Below the pieces are notes generated by a model. That model was not told where the DNA came from. It worked only from the letters and a program-made list of their open reading frames with translations, and did no database searches. Source: Psychroserpens sp. Hel_I_66 (lineage in GTDB: Bacteria > Bacteroidota > Bacteroidia > Flavobacteriales > Flavobacteriaceae). From it: a stretch of DNA of 64,000 bases. Position numbers and translations under genes: made by a program. Positions 27,969 through 38,500 of the stretch are shown here, in pieces (within the stretch, counting starts at the first letter, position 1; the number at the start of each line of letters is the position of its first letter). The stretch is from contig NZ_JUGU01000001.1 of the NCBI RefSeq assembly GCF_000799465.1, positions 3,182,501 through 3,246,500 on the forward strand. The letters run 5' to 3'.

Positions 27969-28319
27969 ATGCAAATACAAGTAGTAAAATCTAAAATTCA
28001 CCGCGTAAAAGTAACAGGAGCAGACCTAAATTATATTGGTAGTATTACTATTGACGAGGATTTAATGGATGCAGCTAATATTATTCAAGGTGAAAAAGTA
28101 CAGATTGTAAACAACAATAATGGTGCACGCTTAGAAACGTATGCTATTCCTGGCCCAAGAAACACTGGTGAAATAACACTCAATGGTGCAGCTGCAAGAT
28201 TAGTTTCTCCAGGAGATGTATTAATTTTAATTACTTATGGTTTTATGGATATTGAAGAAGCTAAAACGTTCAAGCCATCATTGGTCTTTCCAGATGAGGC
28301 TACAAATTTATTAAAATAA
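27969..28319 (+). CDS. panD: Aspartate 1-decarboxylase proenzyme
   Basis: 116 residues. The self-processing site is G24-S25 in '[10 protein letters not shown]', where S25 becomes the pyruvoyl group. '[13 protein letters not shown]' and '[13 protein letters not shown]' are conserved. It makes beta-alanine for panC. Confidence 0.97.
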   Translation: MQIQVVKSKIHRVKVTGADLNYIGSITIDEDLMDAANIIQGEKVQIVNNNNGARLETYAIPGPRNTGEITLNGAAARLVSPGDVLILITYGFMDIEEAKTFKPSLVFPDEATNLLK

Positions 28320-28322
28320 ACT

Positions 28323-29276
28323 TTGGATAAAAAAACCATCAAAATTTTAAAAATAACACTCCCAATTTTGTTGGGAGTTTTTTTAATATGGTATTCTCTT
28401 AACGAAGTTTCAATATCGACAATCTATGAGTATTGGAAAAAAGCCGATAAAAACTGGATTTTATTAGGCGCTTTATTTGGTTTGCTTAGTCATCTGTCAA
28501 GAGCTCATAGATGGCTTTTTATGTTGGAACCTTTAGGGTATAAAATTAAATTGGGCAACAGTATAATGGCGGTCTTTGCAACCTATTTGATCAATTTTAC
28601 AATACCTAGGGCAGGTGAAGTGGCAAGGGCTTCAATTTTAACTAATTATGAAGGTGTTCCTTTTGAAAAAGGTTTTGGTACCATTGTAGCAGAGCGTATT
28701 GCGGACATGATTGTTATGCTATCTATAGTAGCAATAACGCTTTTTCTTCAGTTTGATTTTATTTATAGTTTTCTATCAGAGAAATTTAATCTAACCAAGA
28801 TTATAATAGGTGGTATTGGGCTTTTGTTTTTGGTTTCAATTTTTCTTTTAATTATAAAGCGAAGTAAATCAAAATTCGCTTTAAAGATCAAAGACTTTGT
28901 CAACGGTTTAATAGAAGGTGCGCTAAGTATTTTTAAAATGAAAAAAAAATGGGCATTCATTTTTCATACCATATTTATTTGGACAATGTATGTACTTATG
29001 TTTTATGTCACAAGTTTTGCAATTTCAGATTTAAACGATATTCCACTGTCAGCAATTTTAATTGGATTTATTTCTGCAAGTTTTAGTATCGCAGCAACAA
29101 ATGGAGGTATTGGTTCTTACCCTATAGCAGTTTACGCAGCATTTTCCATATTTGCAATTGCAAAAGAGCCTAGTATCGCTTTTGGTTGGATCATGTGGTC
29201 TTCACAAACATTTATAATAATAATTTTAGGTGGACTATCTTTAATTTATTTGCCAATTTACAATAGAATTAAATAA
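28323..29276 (+). CDS. Flippase-like integral membrane protein (UPF0104, LPG synthase TM domain)
   Basis: 317 residues with about eight membrane segments and the family blocks 'LLSHLSRAHRWLFMLEPLG' and 'FTIPRAGEVARASIL', plus 'TNGGIGSYPIAVYAAF'. It starts at TTG three bases after panD; no ATG is available. It belongs to the lysylphosphatidylglycerol synthase transmembrane/AglD-like superfamily, members of which move or modify lipids. The soluble aminoacyl-transfer domain is absent, so lipid translocation is the more likely role. Confidence 0.85.
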   Translation: MDKKTIKILKITLPILLGVFLIWYSLNEVSISTIYEYWKKADKNWILLGALFGLLSHLSRAHRWLFMLEPLGYKIKLGNSIMAVFATYLINFTIPRAGEVARASILTNYEGVPFEKGFGTIVAERIADMIVMLSIVAITLFLQFDFIYSFLSEKFNLTKIIIGGIGLLFLVSIFLLIIKRSKSKFALKIKDFVNGLIEGALSIFKMKKKWAFIFHTIFIWTMYVLMFYVTSFAISDLNDIPLSAILIGFISASFSIAATNGGIGSYPIAVYAAFSIFAIAKEPSIAFGWIMWSSQTFIIIILGGLSLIYLPIYNRIK

Positions 29277-29312
29277 TTTTTTACCTTGCTTAACTATAAA
29301 TACTTTCTTGTT

Positions 29313-30452
29313 ATGAATAAAATAGTCTTCTTTATACTATGTAGTCTTTGTTTTCAATCAATGACATCCCAGGTTATTTATGAAACTATCGAATCCTCTA
29401 AACTTGGAGAGACCAGAGAGATTAAAATCCAGCTACCAAGAAATTACAACCCAGAAGGCGATATTCTCTATCCACTAGTCATTGTTTTTGATGGCGATTA
29501 TCTTTTTGAACCAATGATTGGAAATGCAGATTATCATTCCTATTGGGGAGATATGCCAAAGTCTATAATTGTTGGTGTTAACCAAGCAAAAACAAGAAGT
29601 ACAGATTTATCTTTTAGTAATGAAACTTATTTTCCATCTGATGAAGGTGGAACCCAATTTTTTGAATTTATAGGAATGGAATTGATTCCATACATAAATC
29701 AAAAGTATTTAACATCAAATTTTAGAATTGTAGTTGGGCATGACCAAAGTGCAAATTTTTTAAATTATTATTTATTCAAAGAGAAGCCTTTATTTAGAGG
29801 TTACATCGCCTTTAGTCCAGATCTTTCACCAGAGATGTCAAATCGTTTGCTTGAAAAGTTATCTACCACTGTAGAAGACACCTTTTATTACTTAGCAACT
29901 GCAGACGATGATGTGAGTGATTTAAGAGAGAATATATTGCAATTTAATACTGCTCTTAGTTCTATAGATAACGAAAAAGTACATTATAGATTTGATGATT
30001 TTACAGATGCAGACCATTACTCATTAGTGGGATTGGGGATTCCAAAAGCTATTAACGAAATTTTTGGTTTGTACAAACCTATTAATAAAGATGAATATAG
30101 AGATAAAGTGCTCACTTTTGAAGAAGGCCCTTATGCTTACTTGATGAAAAAGTATGAAGACATCGAGTTTTTCTACGGATTTGAAAAGAAAGTAGTCGAA
30201 AACGATCTTAGAGCAATTCTAGCAGCTTCAAAAAAGAATAATGATATCGAATCCATGAAAGATTTATCTAAGCTAGCGAAAAAGGAATATTCTGAGTCTA
30301 TGATAAGTGCATATTATGCTGGTCAATATTATGAAATGGATGGTAATATTAAAAAAGCACTCCAAAGTTATCAATCGGGTCTACTTTTAGAGGAATCCCA
30401 ATTTATAACTAAAGACATGTTACTTGACAAAATTTACGAAATTCAAGATTAA
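29313..30452 (+). CDS. Secreted alpha/beta-hydrolase, nucleophile Ser replaced by Asp (copy 1)
   Basis: 379 residues from the ATG at 29313, preceding a signal peptide ('MNKIVFFILCSLCFQSM'); the longer frame begins with TTG. It is an esterase D/Fes-like fold: 'YPLVIVFDGDYLF', a nucleophile elbow 'VVGHDQSAN' with D144 where serine is expected, an acidic 'ATADDD' turn and H235 in 'DADHYSLV'. The C-terminal part is helical and TPR-like. It is paralogous to the next gene. It is either a pseudoenzyme or an Asp-nucleophile hydrolase; sequence alone cannot decide. Confidence 0.82.
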   Translation: MNKIVFFILCSLCFQSMTSQVIYETIESSKLGETREIKIQLPRNYNPEGDILYPLVIVFDGDYLFEPMIGNADYHSYWGDMPKSIIVGVNQAKTRSTDLSFSNETYFPSDEGGTQFFEFIGMELIPYINQKYLTSNFRIVVGHDQSANFLNYYLFKEKPLFRGYIAFSPDLSPEMSNRLLEKLSTTVEDTFYYLATADDDVSDLRENILQFNTALSSIDNEKVHYRFDDFTDADHYSLVGLGIPKAINEIFGLYKPINKDEYRDKVLTFEEGPYAYLMKKYEDIEFFYGFEKKVVENDLRAILAASKKNNDIESMKDLSKLAKKEYSESMISAYYAGQYYEMDGNIKKALQSYQSGLLLEESQFITKDMLLDKIYEIQD

Positions 30453-30541
30453 AACGTATTAATAAGTGCATTTCATCGAATAAATTAGTAGTTTAACTAT
30501 TTTTAATTATATTTACAGTCCCAAATGTAAACCTACTTAAG

Positions 30542-31723
30542 ATGAAGAAAGCCCTACTTTTTATCTTCTCAATAGTGTTATGTGCACAATCTTTTGCACA
30601 AGTGACTTATGAGAAATACGAATCTCGAAAGTTAAATTCTACAAGAGAATTAAAAATCAAACTCCCAAGTAACTACGATCCAGAATCAGATTTAAAACAT
30701 CCAGTAATCATCGTTTTTGATGCAGAATACTTATTTGCTCCAGTAGATGGACAGGTAAGTTACCAAACACATTTTGATCAAATGCCACAATCAATAATTG
30801 TTGGTATTGTTCAAGGGAAAGAACGTTTTTATGACAGTTATTACGATGAGGTTTCTGGTCTGCCATTTGAGTCTGGTGAACGTTTTTACAAATTTATAGA
30901 AGAAGAATTAATACCATACATTGATGCTAATTACAATACAAGTAAATTTAAAGTTGCAGTTGGCCACGACTTAATGGGAAATTTCATGAATTCATTTTTA
31001 TTTCATGACACCCCAGTATTTCAAGCGTATATAAACTTAAGTCCAGATTTTAAGGGTAACATGAGTGAAAATGTTGCAAAACGTTTAAAGTGGTTAGACA
31101 ATGAAATTTTTTATTATATGGCAACATCAGATGAAGATATAAAGCCCATTAGAGATAATATTAGAAAAACCAATGAAAGCATCAAAGCAATAGACAATCA
31201 AAATTTAACCTTTTATTTTGATGAATTAAAAGGAGATTCACACTACACATTGGTTACAGGCGCTTTATCAAAAGCAATGGATAGAATTTTTGAACTCTAC
31301 AAACCTTTAGATGATAAAGAATTAGATGAAAAGGTGTTTCCGTTTGTAGGTACACTTGATGACTATATAATAGATCGTTACAAACGTATTGATGATCTCT
31401 TCGGAATTTTCAAGCCAATTTCCGAAGTAGAACTACAACAGTTAATCACAGTTGCAGAAAAGCGCGAGGATAACGAATCGGTCTATAGAATTGGAAAGCT
31501 AGCAAATAAGCTCAATCCAAATTCTTCGTTTGGCACATACTATATGGCGCTATATGCTGAAAAATCGGGTAAAACCAAAAAAGCGGTAAAGCTTTATGAA
31601 TCTGCTCTTGCATTAGATGAAATGTCCCATATAAATAAGGAGTTTATAATGGCTCATGTAGAAGATTTGAAATTTGTTGAGGAGGATACAGAAATAGAAG
31701 ATGAGGACGATGAAGAAAACTAA
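30542..31723 (+). CDS. Secreted alpha/beta-hydrolase, nucleophile Ser replaced by Asp (copy 2)
   Basis: 393 residues. After a signal peptide ('MKKALLFIFSIVLCAQSFAQ') comes the same fold as copy 1. The elbow is 'AVGHDLMGN' with D143, the acidic turn is 'ATSDED' and the histidine is H234 in 'GDSHYTLV'. A TPR-like helical segment ('YMALYAEKSGKTKKAVKLYE') precedes a very acidic tail. It arose by tandem duplication with the upstream gene, from which it is separated by 89 bases. Two dispersed motif copies lie in it. Confidence 0.82.
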   Translation: MKKALLFIFSIVLCAQSFAQVTYEKYESRKLNSTRELKIKLPSNYDPESDLKHPVIIVFDAEYLFAPVDGQVSYQTHFDQMPQSIIVGIVQGKERFYDSYYDEVSGLPFESGERFYKFIEEELIPYIDANYNTSKFKVAVGHDLMGNFMNSFLFHDTPVFQAYINLSPDFKGNMSENVAKRLKWLDNEIFYYMATSDEDIKPIRDNIRKTNESIKAIDNQNLTFYFDELKGDSHYTLVTGALSKAMDRIFELYKPLDDKELDEKVFPFVGTLDDYIIDRYKRIDDLFGIFKPISEVELQQLITVAEKREDNESVYRIGKLANKLNPNSSFGTYYMALYAEKSGKTKKAVKLYESALALDEMSHINKEFIMAHVEDLKFVEEDTEIEDEDDEEN

Positions 31724-31891
31724 ACTAAGTATATATTCAACAGACTACTTTTTTGTCTATTTAGCTGAAAAAATAAGAGACTTTTTTGGTTCAGAGTTAA
31801 AGTCAAAACTTGTCACTCTAAAATTGTTTTCTATACTAAGCTTGTTTAAGGATATAAATTAAAACATAGGTTTTATTTGTTTAATATAAAC

Positions 31892-31925
31892 GAAAAAAGC
31901 TGCTCAATTTGAACAGCTTTTTTTT
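31892..31925 (-). terminator. Terminator after the ferritin-like gene pair
   Basis: A stem of about 12 bp (31893-31905 with 31911-31923, one mismatch) has A- and T-runs and can serve the minus-strand ferritin-like unit and possibly the converging hydrolase genes. The remainder of 31724-31943 holds no gene. Confidence 0.75.
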
Positions 31926-31943
31926 ATTAAAAGAGACAACAGA

Positions 31944-32759
31944 TTAACTAGTAATAAATAAGCTTGCAATTGCAACCGCATCATCACCAGATAATATTTC
32001 ATCATAAGCTTCGGTAGAGGCATCAATAGTAAAAGGACTGCCCGTACCAAGAGTTGTAACATCTAAGCCACCTTGCATAACATTTTCTTCTCCATCATAG
32101 ACTGCCTGAGTTTGTGGAGGCATACCCATACCTCTCTCATTTCTTGTAATCCATCCTTTTAAACCACGTATTCTTCTAATTTCAGAAGCATGTCTTGCTT
32201 CTACGGAATGTATTTGTAAACCAGCTGTTAAAAAAGGAGAGCCTTGTAAATTTCCTGCTTGACCTTTATAAGCTCTAACTCCCGTATCCTCAAATGCTTG
32301 TGCTAAAGCTAATAATTGCTCATAAGCATCAGGATTTGATTGATTAAAAGGATCAAAAAGACCACCAGCAGTAAAGTCAAAATCAGGTTTCTCTACTGGA
32401 TCTACTCCAGCGTTTGTTAGTCCGTTTCTAAGGAAATCAACATGTGCTTGTTCGTGTTGTGATATTTGCATATATACAGTTTCAACACCACTATCGGTGA
32501 TAACACCAGATTGAAGTGCTAAATCGTAAAATTCATCTTCTAAATACTCTAACGTCAATGCTAATTGTAAAGCAGCGACTGGATCACCAGTTTGTTGAGC
32601 ATATGCTTTATTTGAAGTTGCAGCTAATCCAAAAGGTATTGTAGCTAAAGCAGCTTTCTTACCTAAAGAACCAAATGTCTTAAATACGTCTTTACGGGAT
32701 GATTTTTTTTCCAACATACTTTCGTTGGTAAATTCATCTAAAAATTTTATAATATTCAT
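31944..32759 (-). CDS. Exported ferritin-like domain protein
   Basis: 271 residues. The N-terminus ('SSRKDVFKTFGSLGKKAAL', ending 'AYAQQ') looks like a twin-arginine-type signal with RK in place of RR. The four-helix ferritin-2 (Rds1-like) domain shows the di-metal ligand pattern: 'LEYLEDEFY', 'QHEQAHVDF', 'FEDTGVRAY', 'SVEARHASEI'. It follows the other ferritin-like gene by 27 bases. A role in periplasmic metal or oxidative stress handling is inferred. Confidence 0.82.
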   Translation of the reverse strand: MNIIKFLDEFTNESMLEKKSSRKDVFKTFGSLGKKAALATIPFGLAATSNKAYAQQTGDPVAALQLALTLEYLEDEFYDLALQSGVITDSGVETVYMQISQHEQAHVDFLRNGLTNAGVDPVEKPDFDFTAGGLFDPFNQSNPDAYEQLLALAQAFEDTGVRAYKGQAGNLQGSPFLTAGLQIHSVEARHASEIRRIRGLKGWITRNERGMGMPPQTQAVYDGEENVMQGGLDVTTLGTGSPFTIDASTEAYDEILSGDDAVAIASLFITS

Positions 32760-32786
32760 AATGTTTTTTTTAAAATTAGTATTTGA

Positions 32787-33524
32787 TTAAGGTAAATTCA
32801 TTGCAGTGAATGGCGTTGTGATAAAACCAGTATCTCCAACTGCAGCAAGAATTTCAGATGGATCTAAAGCCCTATCTAAACCTGTTATTGGATCTACTAC
32901 ATCATCGCCTGCAAAATCTGCCGAATTAGGATTGATTAAAGTTCTAATTGCAGAAGCATGTCGAGCTTCAACAGACACTATTTTTCCAGCTAATACTAAA
33001 TAGCCAGGATCAGTTATTAACTTTCCAGCGCCATTATATGCTGCTACTCCTGTGTCTTCTAAAATTTTTGCTGTTCCTAAAACAGCATTTCTATTTCCAA
33101 AATCCAATCCTCCATAATCAAATTCCAATGTTGGTAATTTTGCTGATGTATTTGAACCTACAGCAGCAGAAATTGCAGCACTAAAAAAATCTCTATGATT
33201 AACTTCGTGATTATATAAATCTTCTAAAACTTGTTTTTCTATTGCAGAGGCACTTGACCAATACGATCCATTTACAACCTTTGTGTAAAAATCTGCCTCT
33301 AATTGTTCTAATGCATAAGCATAATTTAAAACACCTAGGTCACCAGAACCAAGGTCAAAGACATCTGGTTGTGGTTGAGATGTAAAACCATCGTCATCAT
33401 TGCTACATGCCATTAATAAACCAGAACCTAAAACAGCCATTCCACTCAATTTTAAAAATTGACGTCTATCTTTAGAAGTGTTCCGTTTAGGATGATTCAC
33501 TTTTAAAACTTTCTTGTTTTCCAT
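32787..33524 (-). CDS. Tat-exported ferritin-like domain lipoprotein
   Basis: 245 residues. A twin-arginine signal, 'DRRQFLKLSGMAVLG', runs into a lipobox, 'LLMACSNDDD', so the protein is probably folded in the cytoplasm with its metal and then lipidated. Di-metal ligands lie in 'LEQLEADFY', 'YNHEVNHRDF', 'ILEDTGVAAY' and 'SVEARHASAI'. It is the first gene of the ferritin-like pair. Confidence 0.84.
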   Translation of the reverse strand: MENKKVLKVNHPKRNTSKDRRQFLKLSGMAVLGSGLLMACSNDDDGFTSQPQPDVFDLGSGDLGVLNYAYALEQLEADFYTKVVNGSYWSSASAIEKQVLEDLYNHEVNHRDFFSAAISAAVGSNTSAKLPTLEFDYGGLDFGNRNAVLGTAKILEDTGVAAYNGAGKLITDPGYLVLAGKIVSVEARHASAIRTLINPNSADFAGDDVVDPITGLDRALDPSEILAAVGDTGFITTPFTAMNLP

Positions 33525-33867
33525 ATTATTAGTTTTTAAGTTATTAAAATCCAGACTTTTATATAAAAATAGTCCAGCCTTATACTATATTTACGAAAAA
33601 AAAGCAGATAGGGTTTTAATTTTTTTGAAAAAAAGCAATATGATTATTATATCTGCAACTATAATGTTAATAATTTGATACAATTATCAAGTATTAAAAA
33701 CTATTGTAGAAAAACAACTTTTTCAATTTTCTTGTTTAAGAACACTTAAGCAAACGGTTTTAAATTGGTTGTCTGTTTTTTGAAAATCAAAAAAATATGT
33801 CTACAAAAAATATCTTAATTTAGCTGAAAATTTTAACCAAGAAAGCTCATTTCCGTAGAAAAAAATC
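33525..33867. other. Intergenic region, 343 bases, between divergent ferritin-like and radA genes
   Basis: AT-rich spacer holding the promoters of both divergent genes. I find no exact TAnnTTTG box, no coding potential and no strong hairpin. Confidence 0.5.
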
Positions 33868-35226
33868 ATGGCTAAACTTAAAACAACCTTTTTCTGTCAA
33901 AACTGTGGCAGCCAATATTCTAAATGGCAAGGTCAATGTACCGCTTGTAAAGAGTGGAACACAATCACAGAGGAGGTCATACAAAAACCAGAAAAGAGCG
34001 ATTGGAAAGCAGCTGCAACATCTTCAAAAAGAATATCCAAACCTCTTAAGATAAATGAAATTGACACATCGCAAGAGGCAAGATTAAATACGGTTGACGA
34101 AGAATTCAATAGAGTACTTGGAGGAGGTTTAGTGCCAGGATCTCTAACACTTTTAGGTGGAGAGCCTGGTATTGGGAAAAGTACATTGCTACTTCAAATT
34201 TCATTAAAATTACCGTTTAAGACCTTGTATGTTTCTGGAGAGGAAAGCATGAAACAAATAAAAATGCGAGCAGAACGTATTAACCCCAATACCAATAACT
34301 GCTACATCCTCACCGAAACAAAAACACAAAACATTTTTAAGCAAATTACCGATCTCGAACCAGATATCGTAGTCATAGATTCTATTCAAACGTTGCACAG
34401 TGATTACATTGAGTCCTCTGCTGGCAGTATTTCACAGATAAAAGAATGCACCACAGAGCTTATCAAATTTGCAAAAGAGACTTCTACACCAGTTATTTTA
34501 ATTGGTCATATTACAAAAGACGGTCACATTGCTGGCCCAAAAATTTTAGAGCACATGGTGGACACCGTGTTGCAGTTTGAAGGTGATCGTAACCACGTTT
34601 TCAGAATTTTAAGATCCAATAAAAACCGATTTGGCTCCACAAACGAACTTGGTATTTATGAAATGCAAGGCTCTGGTTTGAGGGAGGTTTCAAATCCTTC
34701 GGAAATTTTAATCTCCCAAAAGGACGATGAACTTTCTGGAAATGCCATTGCAGCAACTCTAGAAGGCATGAGACCTTTAATGATTGAAGTACAAGCTTTA
34801 GTGAGTACAGCGGTTTATGGTACTCCTCAACGAAGTGCAACAGGTTTTAATGCAAAACGCTTAAACATGCTGTTGGCAGTATTAGAAAAAAGAGCAGGTT
34901 TTAGGCTCGGTGCAAAAGATGTGTTTTTAAATATAACCGGTGGAATCACAGTAGACGATCCAGCAATTGATTTGGCTGTTGTTGCTTCAATTTTATCATC
35001 AAATGAAGATATTGCTCTGCAAAAAGATTTTTGTTTTGCTGCGGAAATTGGATTATCTGGAGAGGTTCGTCCGGTTCAGCGAGTTGAGCAACGCATTTTA
35101 GAAGCAGAAAAATTAGGTTTCTCAACCATATTTGTATCTAAATACAATAAAATTTCTTTAAAGAATACGGTTATAAAAATTCAGCTTATTTCTAAAATTG
35201 AGGATATTATAGATTTGATTTGCTAA
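33868..35226 (+). CDS. radA: DNA repair protein RadA
   Basis: 452 residues. The N-terminal zinc finger is C10-x2-C13...C24-x2-C27. A RecA-like ATPase follows with Walker A 'GEPGIGKST' (98-106), the RadA-specific 'KNRFGS' motif and a Lon-like C-terminal domain ('GGITVDDPAIDLAVV', 'AAEIGLSGEVRPV'). It promotes branch migration in recombination. One CTTCGGAA motif lies inside. Confidence 0.97.
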   Translation: MAKLKTTFFCQNCGSQYSKWQGQCTACKEWNTITEEVIQKPEKSDWKAAATSSKRISKPLKINEIDTSQEARLNTVDEEFNRVLGGGLVPGSLTLLGGEPGIGKSTLLLQISLKLPFKTLYVSGEESMKQIKMRAERINPNTNNCYILTETKTQNIFKQITDLEPDIVVIDSIQTLHSDYIESSAGSISQIKECTTELIKFAKETSTPVILIGHITKDGHIAGPKILEHMVDTVLQFEGDRNHVFRILRSNKNRFGSTNELGIYEMQGSGLREVSNPSEILISQKDDELSGNAIAATLEGMRPLMIEVQALVSTAVYGTPQRSATGFNAKRLNMLLAVLEKRAGFRLGAKDVFLNITGGITVDDPAIDLAVVASILSSNEDIALQKDFCFAAEIGLSGEVRPVQRVEQRILEAEKLGFSTIFVSKYNKISLKNTVIKIQLISKIEDIIDLIC

Positions 35227-35563
35227 AAACCATGAAATTAATATTAAAATCTTCCTGTAAAATTCAAGTACCATATTCTACATTAGAAAAAAATTTTAGG
35301 TGAAGTTTTCTTTATCTAAAAACTATTATCCATTTAAATTTCATAACGTTCAGGTTGTTTTTATCCTTTTTTTATTTTATTGAAACGTCAATACAACTGA
35401 TTTACAATTCATTTCATCTAATTTACTCATCCCTTAGTGGTTAAAATTACAAACAATACGTAATATTGCACTATACATAGCGTAAGTAGTAATTTCTATT
35501 TACTGTTATATTATAGATGTCCCTCAAAATCTATCTATCAAAATTTTAATTAATCTATCTTTT
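35227..35563. other. Intergenic region, 337 bases, upstream of the T9SS cargo gene
   Basis: AT-rich with no open frame of note, no clear terminator for radA and no exact TAnnTTTG box. It presumably carries the promoter and leader of the following gene. Confidence 0.5.
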
Positions 35564-38500
35564 ATGAAGTCAAGACTTCCTTATTTATTCTTATTAATAT
35601 CTTTTTTTTCTGTTCAGCAAATATCCTTTGCGCAAGATACAGATGGTGATGGTGTTTTAAACACCGTAGATCAAGATAGTGATAATGATGGAATTCTGGA
35701 TAGCGTTGAAAAAGGAAATTCTACGGTAACAAATAATGAGTGTGGTAGCGAAGAGGATTTTGATTTTAGTAATTTGCCTACTGAAATTATAGGTGATAAT
35801 AATATATCCACTTTGTTAGATGGCGAGGTCTTTAGATTTGCTAACGTAGCACCCGGAATAGACGGACTATTAAAAATAAATTCTAGAGTAAATGCTACAT
35901 GTGACTTATTGGACGACAATTCTTCACAAACAGAGTATCTAAAACCAGGCGTAAGATCTACAAGCTTAACACCAGGTCAAGAAGGCTATGTTGAATATAC
36001 ATTAGAATTTGTTATAACTGAAACAACTACACCGGTAGTAATACCAGAATTCTTTTTAAACTTAAATGATATTGATGGAGATAATGACAAATTTGAGCGT
36101 ATAAAAATTTCAATACCTTATAGTTATGTCATTGATAATCCAACAGATGTAACTATTACTCAAGAGAATGATTTTTTAATTGCTACTTCTGGTAATGTTA
36201 ACTACCAAGGAACTTCAAACGCATTTTCTACCATAAACGTAAAAGCTAGATATTTTAATACCTCAAGCCTAACTTTCCAAATGGGTATTATAGCTAATGC
36301 AAATGTTAACAACATTGTTAGGTATTTTAGCTTAGAGTTTTCTTGTGTAAATAATTTTACAGATCCCCAAATCTCTTATAGTGATGCAGATAATGATGGC
36401 ATCCCAAACTATAAAGATATAGACAGTGATAATGATGGTATTCCAGATAATGTAGAAGCGCAATTAACACTAGGTTACGTTCAGCCTTCAGGAAGTTTTT
36501 CTAGTGCAGGAGTTGATACAAGTTATACTGGAGGTTTAACTCCTGTAGATACAGATGGTGATGGCATTCCAGATTATTTGGATTCAGATTCTGATAATGA
36601 TGGAACTCCCGATATTCTAGAAAACGGAATGGCAAATACATTGTCTGGACAAGATGATGATAATGATGGTTTAGACAATAACTTTGAGACCAATGGCACA
36701 AACGATGCTGTTTTTGATGTAAATGAATATATTAATAATCCTTCATCCTTACCAGATGGCGATGGTGATTTATTAACTGGCGGTGATGTCGATTATCGCG
36801 ATTTGTTCGATATTAATCCTGTTACTGCAGCAGAGTTGGAGTTTGACGGTATAAACGATTATTTAACAAGAAACAGTTTTATTGATGGCTTAGACCAAGT
36901 TACCATAATGGCTTGGATTAAAATTGATAATTCAGCTTCTGGGACTATGACAATCGCAGGAGAAGATTTAGGTTGTAGATTATATGTTGAAAATGGCAAT
37001 ACTATAGGTTTCTCAACGAGAACAGTGGGTAACCCAACACTTTCAATTACCGGTCCTGCTTTAAATAAAGGTGAATGGCATCATGTAACTGGGACATACT
37101 CTTCAATTACAGGGCAAAGCGAATTGTATATCGATGGTGAATCTGTCGGCTTTAATATTGCTCCAACAATTGGCGTAAATATTGAATTTACTTCAAATAA
37201 TAATGGCGCTTTTGAAATTGGGAGACGTTCAAGTAAAAATCCAAACAAAGAATATTTTAATGGTGAATTAGATGAGGTAAGAGTGTTTAATGCATCATTA
37301 ACCGATACTCAAATTCAGCAACAAGTTTTTCAGGAAATTTTTAATAACTCCGGAAATGTTAGAGGTACAATAATCGCTAAGGACATCATAGAATTGTCTA
37401 ATTCAAGCAACATTTTATGGTCTAGTCTTTTGGCATATTATACTATGACCGATATAAAAGGAAACGATCTAAATGATTTTTCACAATACGGAAGAACGAT
37501 TAAAATAACAAATATCAACTCCGTACAAGAACAAACAGCGCCAATGCCTTTTCAAACGTCTGCAAATGGAGACTGGAGTGCTCAAAACACTTGGCTTAAC
37601 GGTAGTGTTTGGGATATTGAAAATGCGTCTAATAATAAAGATTGGAGTATCGTTCAAATCAAGAATGAAGTGACCTCTACAAATTCCCATACCAACTTAG
37701 GGTTATTTATTGATACCAATCAAAAATTAACAATCAATGGAGATCATAAAGTTGAGAATACCTGGTATATAGAACTTAATGGAACTTTAGATTTACAAGA
37801 TGACTCTCAATTAATTCAAACTGAAAACAGTGATTTGGCAACATCCTCTCAAGGTAAAATTTTAAGACGTCAAGAAGGAAGTTCTAACGCATACTGGTAT
37901 AACTATTGGGCTTCTCCAATAGGAGCTTTGGGTTCAACTACGCTAATAAATAATAATTCAAACACGAGCAACCCAAACAATACAAGTTTTCAGCTTAATA
38001 TGCTCAAAAAAGGCGATGGAAATAATGTTCAATTCACTACTTCATACAATCAAATAGATAAAGTAAGTACGCGTTGGACATATGTGTATAAAAACGGAGT
38101 GGTTTACGATGATTACGCACCAATTATTGAAACGACACCTCTCCAGCCAGGAGTTGGGTACACGCAAAAAGGAACAGGAAATGCAGGTACAGAACAACAA
38201 TATATTTTTGAAGGCAAACCAAATAACGGTACCATTTTAGTAAACGTAATAGATACTGGTGGCTCAGGCTCTGTGCCTTCGGTTTCTAAAACAGATTATT
38301 TATTGGGTAATCCTTATCCTTCAGCAATTGATTTAAATGAATTTATTTCAGATAATAGCGCTGTGCTTGGAAATGGAGGTGCAATTCAATTATGGCAACA
38401 ATGGAGCGGAAATTCACATTTCTTAAATGACTACAATGGCGGTTACGCAACATATAATTTAAGTGGCTCAGTCAGAGCATCCCAATTTGTTGGCTTTAAT

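Noticed and set aside
35640..36670. Tandem DNA repeat in the T9SS gene
   Set aside because: The repetition (DxDxDG) is a protein-level thrombospondin-3 pattern; the nucleotides are diverged and there is no DNA-level tandem array.
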